A stretch of DNA of 64,000 nt. Origin: Porphyra umbilicalis (lineage: Eukaryota; Rhodophyta; Bangiophyceae; Bangiales; Bangiaceae). Each line of letters opens with the position of its first letter. The first letter of the stretch is position 1. The stretch lies in the NCBI GenBank assembly GCA_002049455.2, contig KV918764.1, positions 434,001 through 498,000 of the forward strand, given 5' to 3'. A program made the position numbers and the translations under genes. Below, piece by piece: positions 52,393-62,674 of the stretch. The notes below the pieces were generated by a model. The model made no database searches. It worked only from the letters and a program-made list of their open reading frames with translations, and was not told where the DNA came from.

Positions 52393-55333
52393 GCGTAAAG
52401 AGGATCGCTGATTGGCTGCGATATGATCCGTGTCGTTCTTCGACTTAGTCGTCTGCTCTGTCGCCTATCCCGTCTCAGGCACGTTCCGACGTTCACAGCG
52501 CGTTGATGAAATCTCGTGTCAGGTTCCAAGGTATCTGCAACAAGGCCGAACCGTATTGCTGCTCGACCCCTTTGCGTTCAGAGAGAGATCGAAAATGAGT
52601 ACATAACTCCTCTTTGCCCAATCTTTAAGGAGAAGTTCACATCCTTCGAGACATATGTTGCGAGACTCGCCGCAATGATCCCTCGGAGGTCTCGGGGAAG
52701 AAGTGGAGCAAGACCCTGACGGAGGAAAGGATGTGACACCGGCCAGCATTGAGGATACATGCCAAAGATGCATTGAAAGACACGGTCGCTTTATTGTTGC
52801 TCGGCGCGGGCACGGGTGGCAGAGCAGACACGAAATCGATAAGAAAGCCACGGTGTGCTACAGAGTCACGCAGACATGTAGCTAACTGCACACAGCCGCA
52901 AACTCTGACAGAGCTACAGGCCACCGGACAACAGCAAGCTCACCATGTCAGCGACTCGCGGACACCACGCATGCATGTGCGTATGACACAAGTTACTCGA
53001 CTTCGATGTCAGCAACACCCATTGGTTTGCAAAGAAACAGAAGCCAAGAAAGAGGAAGCCATCGCACATATGCATGGTAAGGATACATGGGGGACGGGCG
53101 AGCGAACACGAAAAAGAAGTACGTGGTCAGTTCATCCAACCCATCCACCACCCACCCACCGCGCGCGTCACACTATCCACACTGCGCCAGTGTGGATCCC
53201 CACCCAATCGCCACCACCACTAGTCCAGCGACTGCAAACGTCGTCCGGCCCGTCGTAGAGTGACTCCCCCCCGCCCCCGTGCGAGCTGGAGAGAATGCGT
53301 GGGATGGAGGGGATGCAGATAAGAATACGACAGGAACGAGGGCGGTCGGCAGGAGGGTGGGCGGGGCGATCGAACAGAGGGTGGCCGGGGCTTCCGGCCA
53401 GGAGGGTGGGTGGGGCGGTCGACCAGAGGGTGGGCGGGGCGGTCCGCCAGGAGGGTGGGCCGAGCGGTCGGCCAGGAGAGCGAGCGGGGATGTTGGCAGC
53501 ACTTGTGCACTTGGGCGGCAGCCAGGAGCGGGGCTGGGGGCAGCATGGCAGTCACCTGCACACATGCCGAGGGCGCGCATTGGCGCCGCCCAGCACTTCG
53601 AATTATTATTAATCGCCCCGCTATCCCCAAGCACAAGGCTTGACGTTTTCCAGCCCGCTGGTTGGCTGCCCGGTTGACCGGGGGCGCATCCTTGGTCCCC
53701 ATTGGTAGCAGACTATCATGCCAACAGGTACTGAACAAAGTCTGGCTGACACAAGCTACGACGGTGAGGCGTCCGAGCAGAGGTCTCCATGTGCCCGCAA
53801 GAATGCATACTGTGTACGCCAAGTCTGCCTTGAACTGGGTGTGAAGGGTGCCGTTTGATCGCGCAAGGAGGACCTGCCCCATGACCCTGCCAGAGCTCTG
53901 CACGGCAATGCCAGCAGCCGTCCCACTCTAGCGACACCGTTTGCGCCCCCATTCTCCCCGACCCCCTCGGCATGTATGTGCAGCCCCCCTCGCCCCCCCC
54001 CCCCTGCCAGCAGGAGAAAGGAGTGGGAGAGGACAGGAAAGGAGGCAAGCACAAGTGTCCGTGGTTGGGCGGTGCCCGCAGCTATTGGGAGTAGACGAGT
54101 ACGCACATGGGTAGGGGTGACCAGGTGGGTGGGGTAAGAAGGTCTCTGGGGGTGTCAGAAAGCCTTCTCAGACAGAGCCTTTTAGAGATCGACACAGCGA
54201 CATTTGCGAGGATGGTGTCACGAGGTTTGCTGCATGGAAAAACATTTCTCTCACGACCTCTCACGGTTCGCATATATTTTAAGTTCTCCGTGACCCAATT
54301 TGACAACGTGCTGTGTTGCTTCGCCTCACGTGGAGCTCATGTGCCGGGCGTAAAAAGCCCGGTGGACGCTGAACTCCTGTTCATTGACCAAAATATATTT
54401 GTAATACCATGCTCTGTTCATATCATCGAAGTTGTTTCTCACATGATGTGTGATTTGATGTGAGATAAAAGAGACTTTTGGCAACTGATTTGTGGGGAGC
54501 TTTGTGGGCATCTGGGGCGCCACGTAGGACACGTTTACTGTCAGAGGCGCATCTTCCCACCATTGCGATCCCATTTCTCGTGTGGAGGGGTCCCGTCCCG
54601 ACGACCTCGCATCATCTGTGGGGAGCGTCTGGTCGATTAATTTCATGTAACGTGGCGTCCCACATCGGATTTCTTTGCAGCGACTGCGGACTGACGGCCC
54701 ATCGACGTCAGATCAACCACCTCGGCTTGCACACGGGCAACATCCGCTCCCTCTCGCTGCTCCCCCCTCTCTGCCCCCTTTCCCTGCGTCCTAATCTAAA
54801 CTTTTCTGTGCTTCTAAGCATAGTGAGCCGTGCTGGCGCCCGCGCGCATTGACGTGCCGTGGTACGTGGCGACAGGGGTGTTGTTCTCGTCCCGCTCCAA
54901 GAATCTTTAGGCGACGCCGCGCATGGTGGACGCTGCGAATGGAGTACTCGGCGATGGCGACCATGGCGAACGTCACTGAAGACAGCGGGCCGGCTGCGAG
55001 TAAACGTCCACGGTGCCGGCCGACGGCCCGCGGCGACAAAATGTTGTAGCTCCGTGTTGCAATTGCGAACAAGTGCTGGGGGCTGCCCACAATCTGTCGT
55101 CAGTTGAGGGGCCAAAAGTCGTAGTGCATTTCTGGGGATGAATATCTCGTGGCCATGGCGTCCCCACAATGAACCCACAAAAGGTGCCGATAAAAGAACT
55201 GCCAAAAGTCCCTGAAAAAGCCGTCGGCTGTCCGATGCAATCCATACTAGCCGCCGTCACGCCATTGCGGCGGCAAGACATTGGATTTTTTCGTGTACCA
55301 GCAGGCGGCACTGAGGCCCTTTCTTGGCAATTC
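52393..55333. other. gene-free region with a minisatellite
   Basis: No supported gene. Besides the minisatellite at 53335-53490, the DNA shows a C run at 53993-54005 and short T/C-rich patches. Frames of 100-230 codons across 53.2-53.9 kb are products of the minisatellite. Confidence 0.4.
53335..53490. repeat. degenerate ~25-bp minisatellite
   Basis: Five to six imperfect copies of a G-rich unit of roughly 24-25 bp built on GGTGGGCGGGGCGGTCG followed by ACCAGAG or GCCAGGAG. Confidence 0.75.
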
Positions 55334-56188
55334 CTTCGTTCGTGTGACGCTTCGTGTGACGAGCTCTCAGCTTGGAAAGGTCGCTGTGGGTTGTCCCTTC
55401 GTGTGACAGTGTGACGCGGAATTTTTCTGATGAATTTAACATAAGTGATTGTCAGTCCAAGGGCTGACTTCGAGCACTCGGATGCTGGGCTCGGCACGGG
55501 CGCACACCGAAGCAGTCGAACTCCGTGGTTCAACATAAGCCATGAGGGCGACGCCTTTGACTCCCTGGCCCCGTTGCAGACGCCTCGTTGCCAGGCCAGA
55601 CAGCCTGAAATTGATCCCTTGGCGCCACGTTCGTCACACCAGGATCGCCTCGCTGGATGGTCCATGCAGCAGGCTGTGCAGAACCAGTGAAGAAGTCCGT
55701 TGGGGGGGCAGCTTGGGCCCGTCATGATACCTGCAGCGTACGCTCGTATCGCGCTACGGGCGTACTGAGGAATCCTCGAATTTGTGCTGTTGTACAGAAA
55801 CGGGGACGGAGAGGCGGCCATCTACCACAGGGCAGCGTAGGGGACCAGCTGGTCTTTCGGACAAGGCTGAGGGGCGTGGGGCGTTGCCGAAGAAGGGGGA
55901 AGACGTGGCCCAACTCGACTGTGGTGTCGCTTTCGTCTGCAGCCAGTAGGAGCCGACGGACTCGAACGCCCATCAAACCAGTCACATTGGAATTGATTGT
56001 TTCCAAGTTCGCATTTGAAATCGTTCCACAAGACCAGCATTCGGCAAGGTCGATGTGATCACATGAAGCAACGTCGGAAAGTTCTTTTCTGACGTTGCTT
56101 CGTGTGATCACATGTGATCACATTGTTTCGTGTTGCAGCCAATAGCTGGCCGCCCCTCATCGTCACATAAACCGTCACACGAACGAAG
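55334..56188. mobile_element. 855-bp TIR element, non-autonomous
   Basis: The left end reads CTTCGTTCGTGTGACGCTTC and the right end, read inward, gives CTTCGTTCGTGTGACGGTTT, both followed by TGTGACGA. There is no transposase. The TTCGTGTGAC motif recurs inside. The exact ends and target duplication are not determined. Confidence 0.55.
56056..56110. repeat. 55-bp hairpin
   Basis: TGATCACATGAAGCAACGTC, a 15-base loop, then GACGTTGCTTCGTGTGATCA: a 20-bp stem with one mismatch, inside the TIR element. Confidence 0.85.
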
Positions 56189-57567
56189 CCGCAGCTAAAA
56201 AAGGGCCTGACGAACGACATTGCGAAAGCTGTGCGCTTGCGCCAGGGTCTGTTGTCCAGACCTTTGGTAAGTGCGTTACACGTAACCGCCGCCACGTTTC
56301 TCGTCATCCATCCTCGCTACGGTCGCTACACTCAGCGAGCCGCGAGAATGCCGGATCCCGCATTCTTGATCGTTGTGACCGAGCTACGCTCTCGGTTGCC
56401 GTCACGTGGGCTATCGGCCGAGCGGCGAACAGTGATGGCCCTGCGCTACCTAGGAGGTGGCAGATGGGGGGGGGGGATAAGGGCGGGAAGGGGGAGCCGC
56501 GTGCCGCACACCTGCGTGCCGGCAGTTGTGAGGCGGCTCGTGCTGCGTGGGCCTCTGCTGGCGCGGCCGCGCGGGGACACCGCGGCCACACGGCCGGAAG
56601 AAGCTGCTCTACCAGCCGCGGTAGTCCCCCCCGTTGGCGAGCGCACGACTGCGTGTCGCGCCACTGAGGCGGCACCGACCTGCGGCTACCGCGGTGTGAG
56701 GACCTCCTTAATTGAAGAGCTCCCTGCGACGGCGTCATTGCGCGTCCGTGGGGTTGGGGGGGGCGGGGGGGGGGGTGCCGTGGTGCCGCCATGGCGGTGA
56801 TCGGCGGCCCGCGCCGGCCCGTCTTGGTGGTAGGTGCGCGCCTGGCGACCGACTGGTCGGTCGAGTGCTGCGAGCGGGCGCGCTGGCGGCCGGCGGCGGA
56901 CAGCCGCGTCGACGGCCGCGCCGGTCACCATTCTTGGTCGCCATTGTTACCGACCGTCCCGCGGGCTGTCGCCGCGACGAGCGCTTGTGTGGCAAGCGCG
57001 TATCATTCAGAGCGTCGACGACCCCGTCGACGCGGCTCTCTAGGCACTGCCGAAGATTCCGTCAGCCCCGACACTGGCTGTCGCCTGCGTCGGGGGCGTG
57101 CCCCCCACACATTCGCCACCGCTGCCGCCAGTCCTTGGCGCTTGAGTGGGCAACGGCGACGGGCTGTGGTGGCGTCCCCGTGGTCGCTGCAGCCGTGGTC
57201 ACGGGTACTCTCCCGCCGCCAAGATTGCGCAGTGGAGATGCGCGGCGGCGTTCTTACGGACGGTGGCGGCGACGGAGGGAGCGGCAGTGGCACGAGGCGG
57301 CGGAGGCGGCGGTGGCTGCACGCGGCGGCGGCGGCGGTACCGGCACATGGCTGTGGCGCTGCCGCTGTCATTGCCGCTTTGTCCGCTGCGGGGGTGCGTG
57401 GTGACCGTGGCGGCGGCGGCGGCCACTGTGGGCAACGACGGTCATGTAGGCGGCAACGCGTCCTCGCGGGCGGCAGTTGACCACGCTACGCGGTGGCGTG
57501 GCCTAGAATGTCGTAAGCGGCAGGTGCCTGGCGCGTCCGGTCGCCTTCGCTCGCGCAGCCTCCGGCA
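56189..57567. other. GC-rich low-complexity region, no gene called
   Basis: GGC/GCG-rich DNA with G runs at 56466-56475 and 56757-56774. Several overlapping frames of 150-230 codons exist on both strands, none with a consistent coding pattern. GAGCGGCGAAC (about 56421 and 57762) is also present in the inverted repeat that follows, so part of this may be related sequence. Confidence 0.4.
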
Positions 57568-58654
57568 GCGGTAACAGCGTGGCGTGGCGGGTTGCGTGCT
57601 CGGGAGACTGGGAAAGGCGGGGGGGGGGATGGTGCCCGCGCGTGGCGGTGTTCAACATCTCATGTCGCCCGTTGGGGCCCGATCGTCGTGTCGGCCGCCC
57701 CCCCCGCGCGGGCGGGCGGACGGCCGAACGAGCCGCGGTGCCATACACTGTCTCTGCTCAGCGAGCGGCGAACGGTAGGAGGCCCACGCGTCGCCCGCCC
57801 AGCCGCCCGCCGTCATTTCCCGTTGCCATTCGGGCGGCCTCTGCGTCGGGGGGAGGGGGGGGGTGTCGCTGGGGGGGTGGATGGCCTCAGGCGATGGGGC
57901 GAATGGCGACGCCGCTGCCGCTCGTGGCTGGCGACGCGGCCGCAGCCGACGTTTGCAGCAGAGTGGGAGGGGTGGGGGTTGCGGCGAGCCGAATGGGCGG
58001 GGATGCGCTGTGTTTGCAAGGTACAGTGGCGCTCCCGCATAGGATCGCTTGCATCGTTGCTGCTTTAAATTTCTTATTGAAGAGGGCGCAAGCGCAGCGA
58101 ACACCCTCGGCGCGTGCCACCTCAGAAAGATGGACCGAAGGAATTAAATAAAAAAGCATATCATACAAAAGCAACTATGCAAACGATCCCCTCCAGGAGC
58201 GCCACTTTTCCTTACAAACGCAGCGCATCCCGGCCCTGTTGGCTCGCCGCAACCCCCACTCCTTTCGCTCTGCCGCAAACGTCGGCTGCGGCCGCGCCGC
58301 CAGCCACGCCGGGCGGCGGCGTCGCCACCCGCCCAATCGCCTGGGGCCGTCCTCTCCTTCTGCGACACCCCCCCACTCCCCTCGACGCAGAGGCCGCGCG
58401 GATGGCAACAGGAAGTAACGGCGGGCGGCGAGGAAGACGACGCGGGGGGTCCCCACCGCCTGCCACTTGCTCGGTAGCGACATTACATGGCACAGCGGCT
58501 CGCTCACCCGCCTGCGCGCCCGCCAGGGGGGCGCGGCTGATCCGACCATCGGGCCCCAACGGGTGAAATGCCCTGATGACAACTGCCACGCGCGGGAGCC
58601 CCCCCCTCCCCCCCCCCTTCTCAAGTCTCCCTACCCCGCAACCCGCAACGCCAC
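57568..58654. repeat. large inverted repeat with ~470-bp arms
   Basis: The plus strand from 57568 to about 58060 and the minus strand from 58654 to about 58175 are clearly homologous (perhaps 75-80 percent by eye), around a 115-base less GC-rich centre. Shared landmarks include CGTTGGGGCCCGAT, GCCCGCGCGTGGC-like blocks and sequence translating as MRCVCK on opposite strands. Frames of 150-190 codons in both arms are mirror images of each other and I do not call them genes. Confidence 0.8.
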
Positions 58655-59361
58655 GCTTCCCCGCCCCGCCGCTCTCCCCCTCCCCCAGCGCCAGCGGTGC
58701 GCCGCCTCCCGCTCGCGCCTCCACAGCACCGTGAAGGGCGCAAGACCGCCGCAGACTTGCCGTTCGCCGTCGGTCAAGGCGACGGCCAATGCCAGTGACG
58801 GCCGCGCGCGGGCACCACCCGCTCTGGGTGCTTGCGGCGGCCGCACAAGCGCCAGCGGCGGCCGCCGCGCCCGTCCCTGCGCTGACTGCGGTATGCTTCC
58901 CGTTCGTGTCCGCACCGCTGCGGTCGAGGCCGCCGCACGTGGCGCCCCGCAGCGTGGCGCCAGCCGACGATGCTGCGTCGGCGGCGCCGGCAGCGCCAGC
59001 TCTGTGCGTCGCCCGCCTCCACGCGGTGGCCGTCCGTCGGCCGCCTCGCAGTGGGGGGGGCACCCGCGCGGCGGCCGCATTGGCCGGAGGCGTCGTCAGG
59101 CCGCGCCTGGCAAGGGCAGCCGCGGCGGGGGCGGCGAGTGGCTTGACATTCATGGCAGCGTGATGCTGTCCTCCTCTACGCACGCGAGCAGCTCTTTCAT
59201 TAACCATCATCACATACTGGGAAATACAACGAAAAGCAAAATGAGCTTATCACAGACTTGTTGCAGAGTCAACAGCCTGTGAAGTCACGGCCCTCCTGAC
59301 AAGCCAGCGCAGTACTCACTAACGCCAGGCTCGTGACAAGCAGGAAATTTTTGTCACGCAC
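58655..59361. other. GC-rich region, no gene called
   Basis: Ala/Arg/Gly-type translations occur in all frames. A plus-strand frame of 124 codons at 58789-59163 is the most protein-like (Ala/Val/Pro-rich) but has no motif, so I leave it as possible only. Confidence 0.35.
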
Positions 59362-59650
59362 CACCGGATTCTCGCACAGTAGCCTGCTTGACACGTCCGC
59401 CTGGGTCAAAAACGAGGGTCGTCTGTCAAAAAACAGAAAAAGCTTGACAACCCCACTGCCATGGGTGTTGCGTTTACGGGTGTCGCGCCTATCGTGGTCG
59501 TACTGACGTCCTCTATCAGAAGATGTAAGAAAAAGTGGCCGTAGGGCCCATGGCAGTGGGGTTGTCAAGCTTTTTCTGTATTTTGACAGACGACCCTCGT
59601 TTTTGACCCAGGCGGACGTGTCAAGCAGGCTACTGTGCGAGAATCCGGTG
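59362..59650. repeat. fold-back element, 104-bp arms
   Basis: Arms 59362-59465 and 59547-59650 are inverted copies with a single mismatch that I can find; the loop is 81 bases. The ends read CACCGGATTCTCGCACAG and its complement. The near-perfect match suggests a recent fold-back insertion. I do not see a clear target duplication. Confidence 0.9.
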
Positions 59651-59790
59651 CACTGCGGGTCGGTATTTCATGGCCGGGATAGTTCCAAATTTGCCGGCTT
59701 GTAAATCTATAACGAGTAGACGCGAAAGAATGTTGTGAGATAGCCATGCAAAGCTCCTGTGAGATGGCCTCAGCATGATTCGGAGGAACA

Positions 59791-60100
59791 TGTGTGGCGC
59801 CTTAAGATAAGATCCTCATTGCACTTGAGATCGGTCAAACCGAGATATGGCCGCTTGAAGTTTTCTACAGTTCTAAATTCTCTCAAAAACCCCCCCGTAC
59901 GGGGCCGTCAAGCCCGATTCTCAAAGCCGAGTAGAAATATGCCAGAATGCATGTCACGATCAGTTCTTGTTATTCGGTCATATTGACGTGGAGATAGCCT
60001 CATAGGACAGATCTCGATGAGCTGAGTCGAACGGTGTGTCTAAGACAAAAATGAAGCTCGCGCAAACAAAGAGGATCTTATCGTGAGGCGCCAGATGTGC
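59791..60100. repeat. second fold-back element, ~35-bp inverted ends
   Basis: TGTGGCGCCTTAAGATAAG then ATCCTC at the left is matched in inverted orientation at the right by a segment that reads inward CTGGCGCCTCACGATAAG then ATCCTC. The interior is A/T-richer and has no gene. Confidence 0.6.
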
Positions 60101-62674
60101 ACAACGGTTCTGTGTATCAGCGAAAATCCTACATTTCAGATTGCCTGATTCTCGAGTGACCTCTGTGATTCGGCAGTTCATCACTACAGTTTCTGGACTC
60201 GTTCAACGGATCATCTTCGGGACTGATTCTGGGATCGTTCCAGAAGCAGTGTCATCGAGACCCACAGATCATCTCGGGGACTGTCACTCGAAAAAAATAT
60301 GAGGACTTGTTCAACTGATAGTCTGACTGCCTCTTCCGCAAACAAAATGTCTGCCTATTCCGTCATCAGCGTGAACAAAGACCTTCAGACACTCGCTCCG
60401 TTCAGACCAATGCCCATCGTGGAGTCTGACGTATCACTCATGCGCTTGTGCATTCTGGTGCGAGTGCTTCTGACATGTATTGAATCGGGGCATTGCGAGT
60501 TCGGGACGTGCTGTGTTGAAACGATTCCGGGCACGTGCGTGCAATACCCTGGCCTTCAGGGCGGTGGCGCGCTCGGCGACGCATTGACACCGGGCACGCC
60601 GGCCGGCTCCATAGCCGCGAGCGCGCACGGGGGCACGTACAGCTACGTTGCCGTGGTGAGGGGGGCGTCGGGCGGGGAAAGGGGTGCCGCCTCCGCCACC
60701 GCAGCGGCGGCGGCCCACGCCGGCGTCGCGCGGCGCCCACGGGCGAGGCCGTCACTCCGTCGCGCAGCGCACCTACGCAAGGCGGGCAGGGCGGCCAACA
60801 CGGCGCACGGGCAGGCGGGTGGGACTGATCGCCGAGCGACGAGGCGCCTGTAACCGCGCCGCTAGATGGCGTCAGCAACCGCCGAAGCGCCGCCGCAACA
60901 GAAGACGGCGCGCAGGAACGATCACCCGCGGGTCATCGTGGGCGCGTCAAGCCCCGGAAGTCGCTGCGCGCGGTCACCACGCGCAACTCGGGGCGGTAGA
61001 GGGGGCACGGGGGCAGGCGCCGTCGGGGTCCAGTGACCCCTGTGGCAGGACAGTCCTTCTCAGCCACGTAACTTCATTCATTTTCAGCGTCATCGCGACC
61101 CTGACACGTCATCAGATCCCTGAGGACAATAAAGCAGACTGCCACCTCTGAAACGGAGAGCAAGTGCCTTGATCTAAGTATATGTGTGCATCACTACACT
61201 TTGAGAGCACCCTGTCCTAAAGGCAAGGGAATAGGGGACGAGATTGCCACTTAGCTGAGAACGAATCCCCTGGACTTTAGTCTAGGGTGCTTTCTCACAC
61301 CCACACGTCAAAAAAAAGTCCTTTTTTTCTAGTGCACGTTGCGGGAGTACTTAAAAAAACGTTTTTGGCGGTCCGGTTGGCTCCGTACGCCGTTGGAGGA
61401 CGTCCCCCGGCGCTTTCTTGACTATGTGGAAAGGCGCTGGGGCTGTCCGCATCTTTCTGTGAAGTTGCTAGAGGTGGCGACGTCTTCATCGCCCGTACGG
61501 TCCGCGAAAGCAGAATCGTGGTTAAAAAGGTGCGTGAGGGCAGGTGCGGCGTTAACTGGGTCGTGGGGGCAGGTGGACGCGGCCACGAACGGCCATGATG
61601 TCGCAATTCCGCGGTAGTTGGCCAGAATTGGGCTCTGCGGGCCCTGTGGGAGACGTCGGTTTTGATTTTTCAAACAGGGGGTCGTGTCGGCGCTGAATGC
61701 GCTGCGGCCTGCGTGGTCGCGTCCCTTCCCACAACACCCGCGCGCGGCGGGTGGGGGCGGCGGCCACCGCCGCTGGCGGTGTTGCCGCCGCGCCTGCCGC
61801 CGACGCGGCGGTGAGCAGTGGACGACCGTGCGCACGACGCGCGCCCGCACACGGCGGCAGCGAGTGGCGCCCGCGGCCGCGGCGGCCGCGGCCGCAGCGG
61901 TGCCGGCGGCGGCGGCGGCGGCGGCTTGGCGCCCCTGCTATTTTATCGCTCCACCCCGCCGCCCGCCCCCCCGTGCCATCGACGGCTTCTTCCCCCCCCT
62001 CCCCCTCTGTGGCCCCACATACCCCCCCCTCCCCATCCACCGCGTCGCCGCCGCGCACGTGCGCATCGCGCAGCTCGGCCTCGAGTCTGCGCTGCGGCAA
62101 GCGACGACTGCCCAGCCAGCGTCGGCCGGTGGTTGCTCGGATGGTGGCGGCCGTGCCTCGGTGGCAGCCGCCGCCCGCCACGGCGGTGGCGGCCGCTGCT
62201 GACCCTCCGGTGGGTGCGGCAGGAGCCCCTGGCGGCGATCATCTACCCCCCCTCGGACGAAGACAAAGCGCTGGTCGTCGAGGAGCGTGCGGGCGGCCGC
62301 TACCCACCAGTGAGCGGGTACCCCCCCGACGGCAGCAGCTGCCGCTCGTGCGGGCCGCGGTGGACGCCGCGGCGGCGGTGGGCGGAGCGCCCCCTACGCC
62401 AGCAAGCGGTGGTCACGTCGGCGACCGCCACCACCGCCGCCATGGGCGCCTTCCTCGTCTCCTTTTTTCTGATCTCCCGCTCGTACGTGCGCTCCCAAGC
62501 GGCGCCGGTCGTGCAGGTGACGCTCACCCGGGAGGCGGTGCTCGACTTGCCTATGTATCTTTCGTCGTGTGAAAACAGTTCTATCGTTTTGCAAGTCCAG
62601 GGTGTTTTCGCGAACGCGCTTTCAGTCATTTATAAATCGGGACTGGGTGCGCCCGGGACTTGACGGTGTTCTCG
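60101..62674. other. mixed region, no gene called
   Basis: A less GC-rich part (60101-60500 and 61080-61680) alternates with GGC-rich low-complexity DNA (60550-61000 and 61730-62560). Frames of 170-290 codons overlap on both strands at 61.7-62.6 kb. A few pieces look protein-like (for example VRIAQLGLESALRQATT near 62065) but no single frame is consistent, so an upstream exon or a gene end is possible but not shown. A short A/T palindrome lies at 61311-61331. Confidence 0.35.

Noticed and set aside
53220-53903. 227-codon frame with Pro/His repeats
   Set aside because: It follows the G-rich minisatellite and has no coding character outside it.
57579-58151. 190-codon frame in the left arm of the inverted repeat
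   Set aside because: Mirror frames exist in both arms and several phases; the pattern comes from GC-rich repeat DNA and not from a consistent gene.
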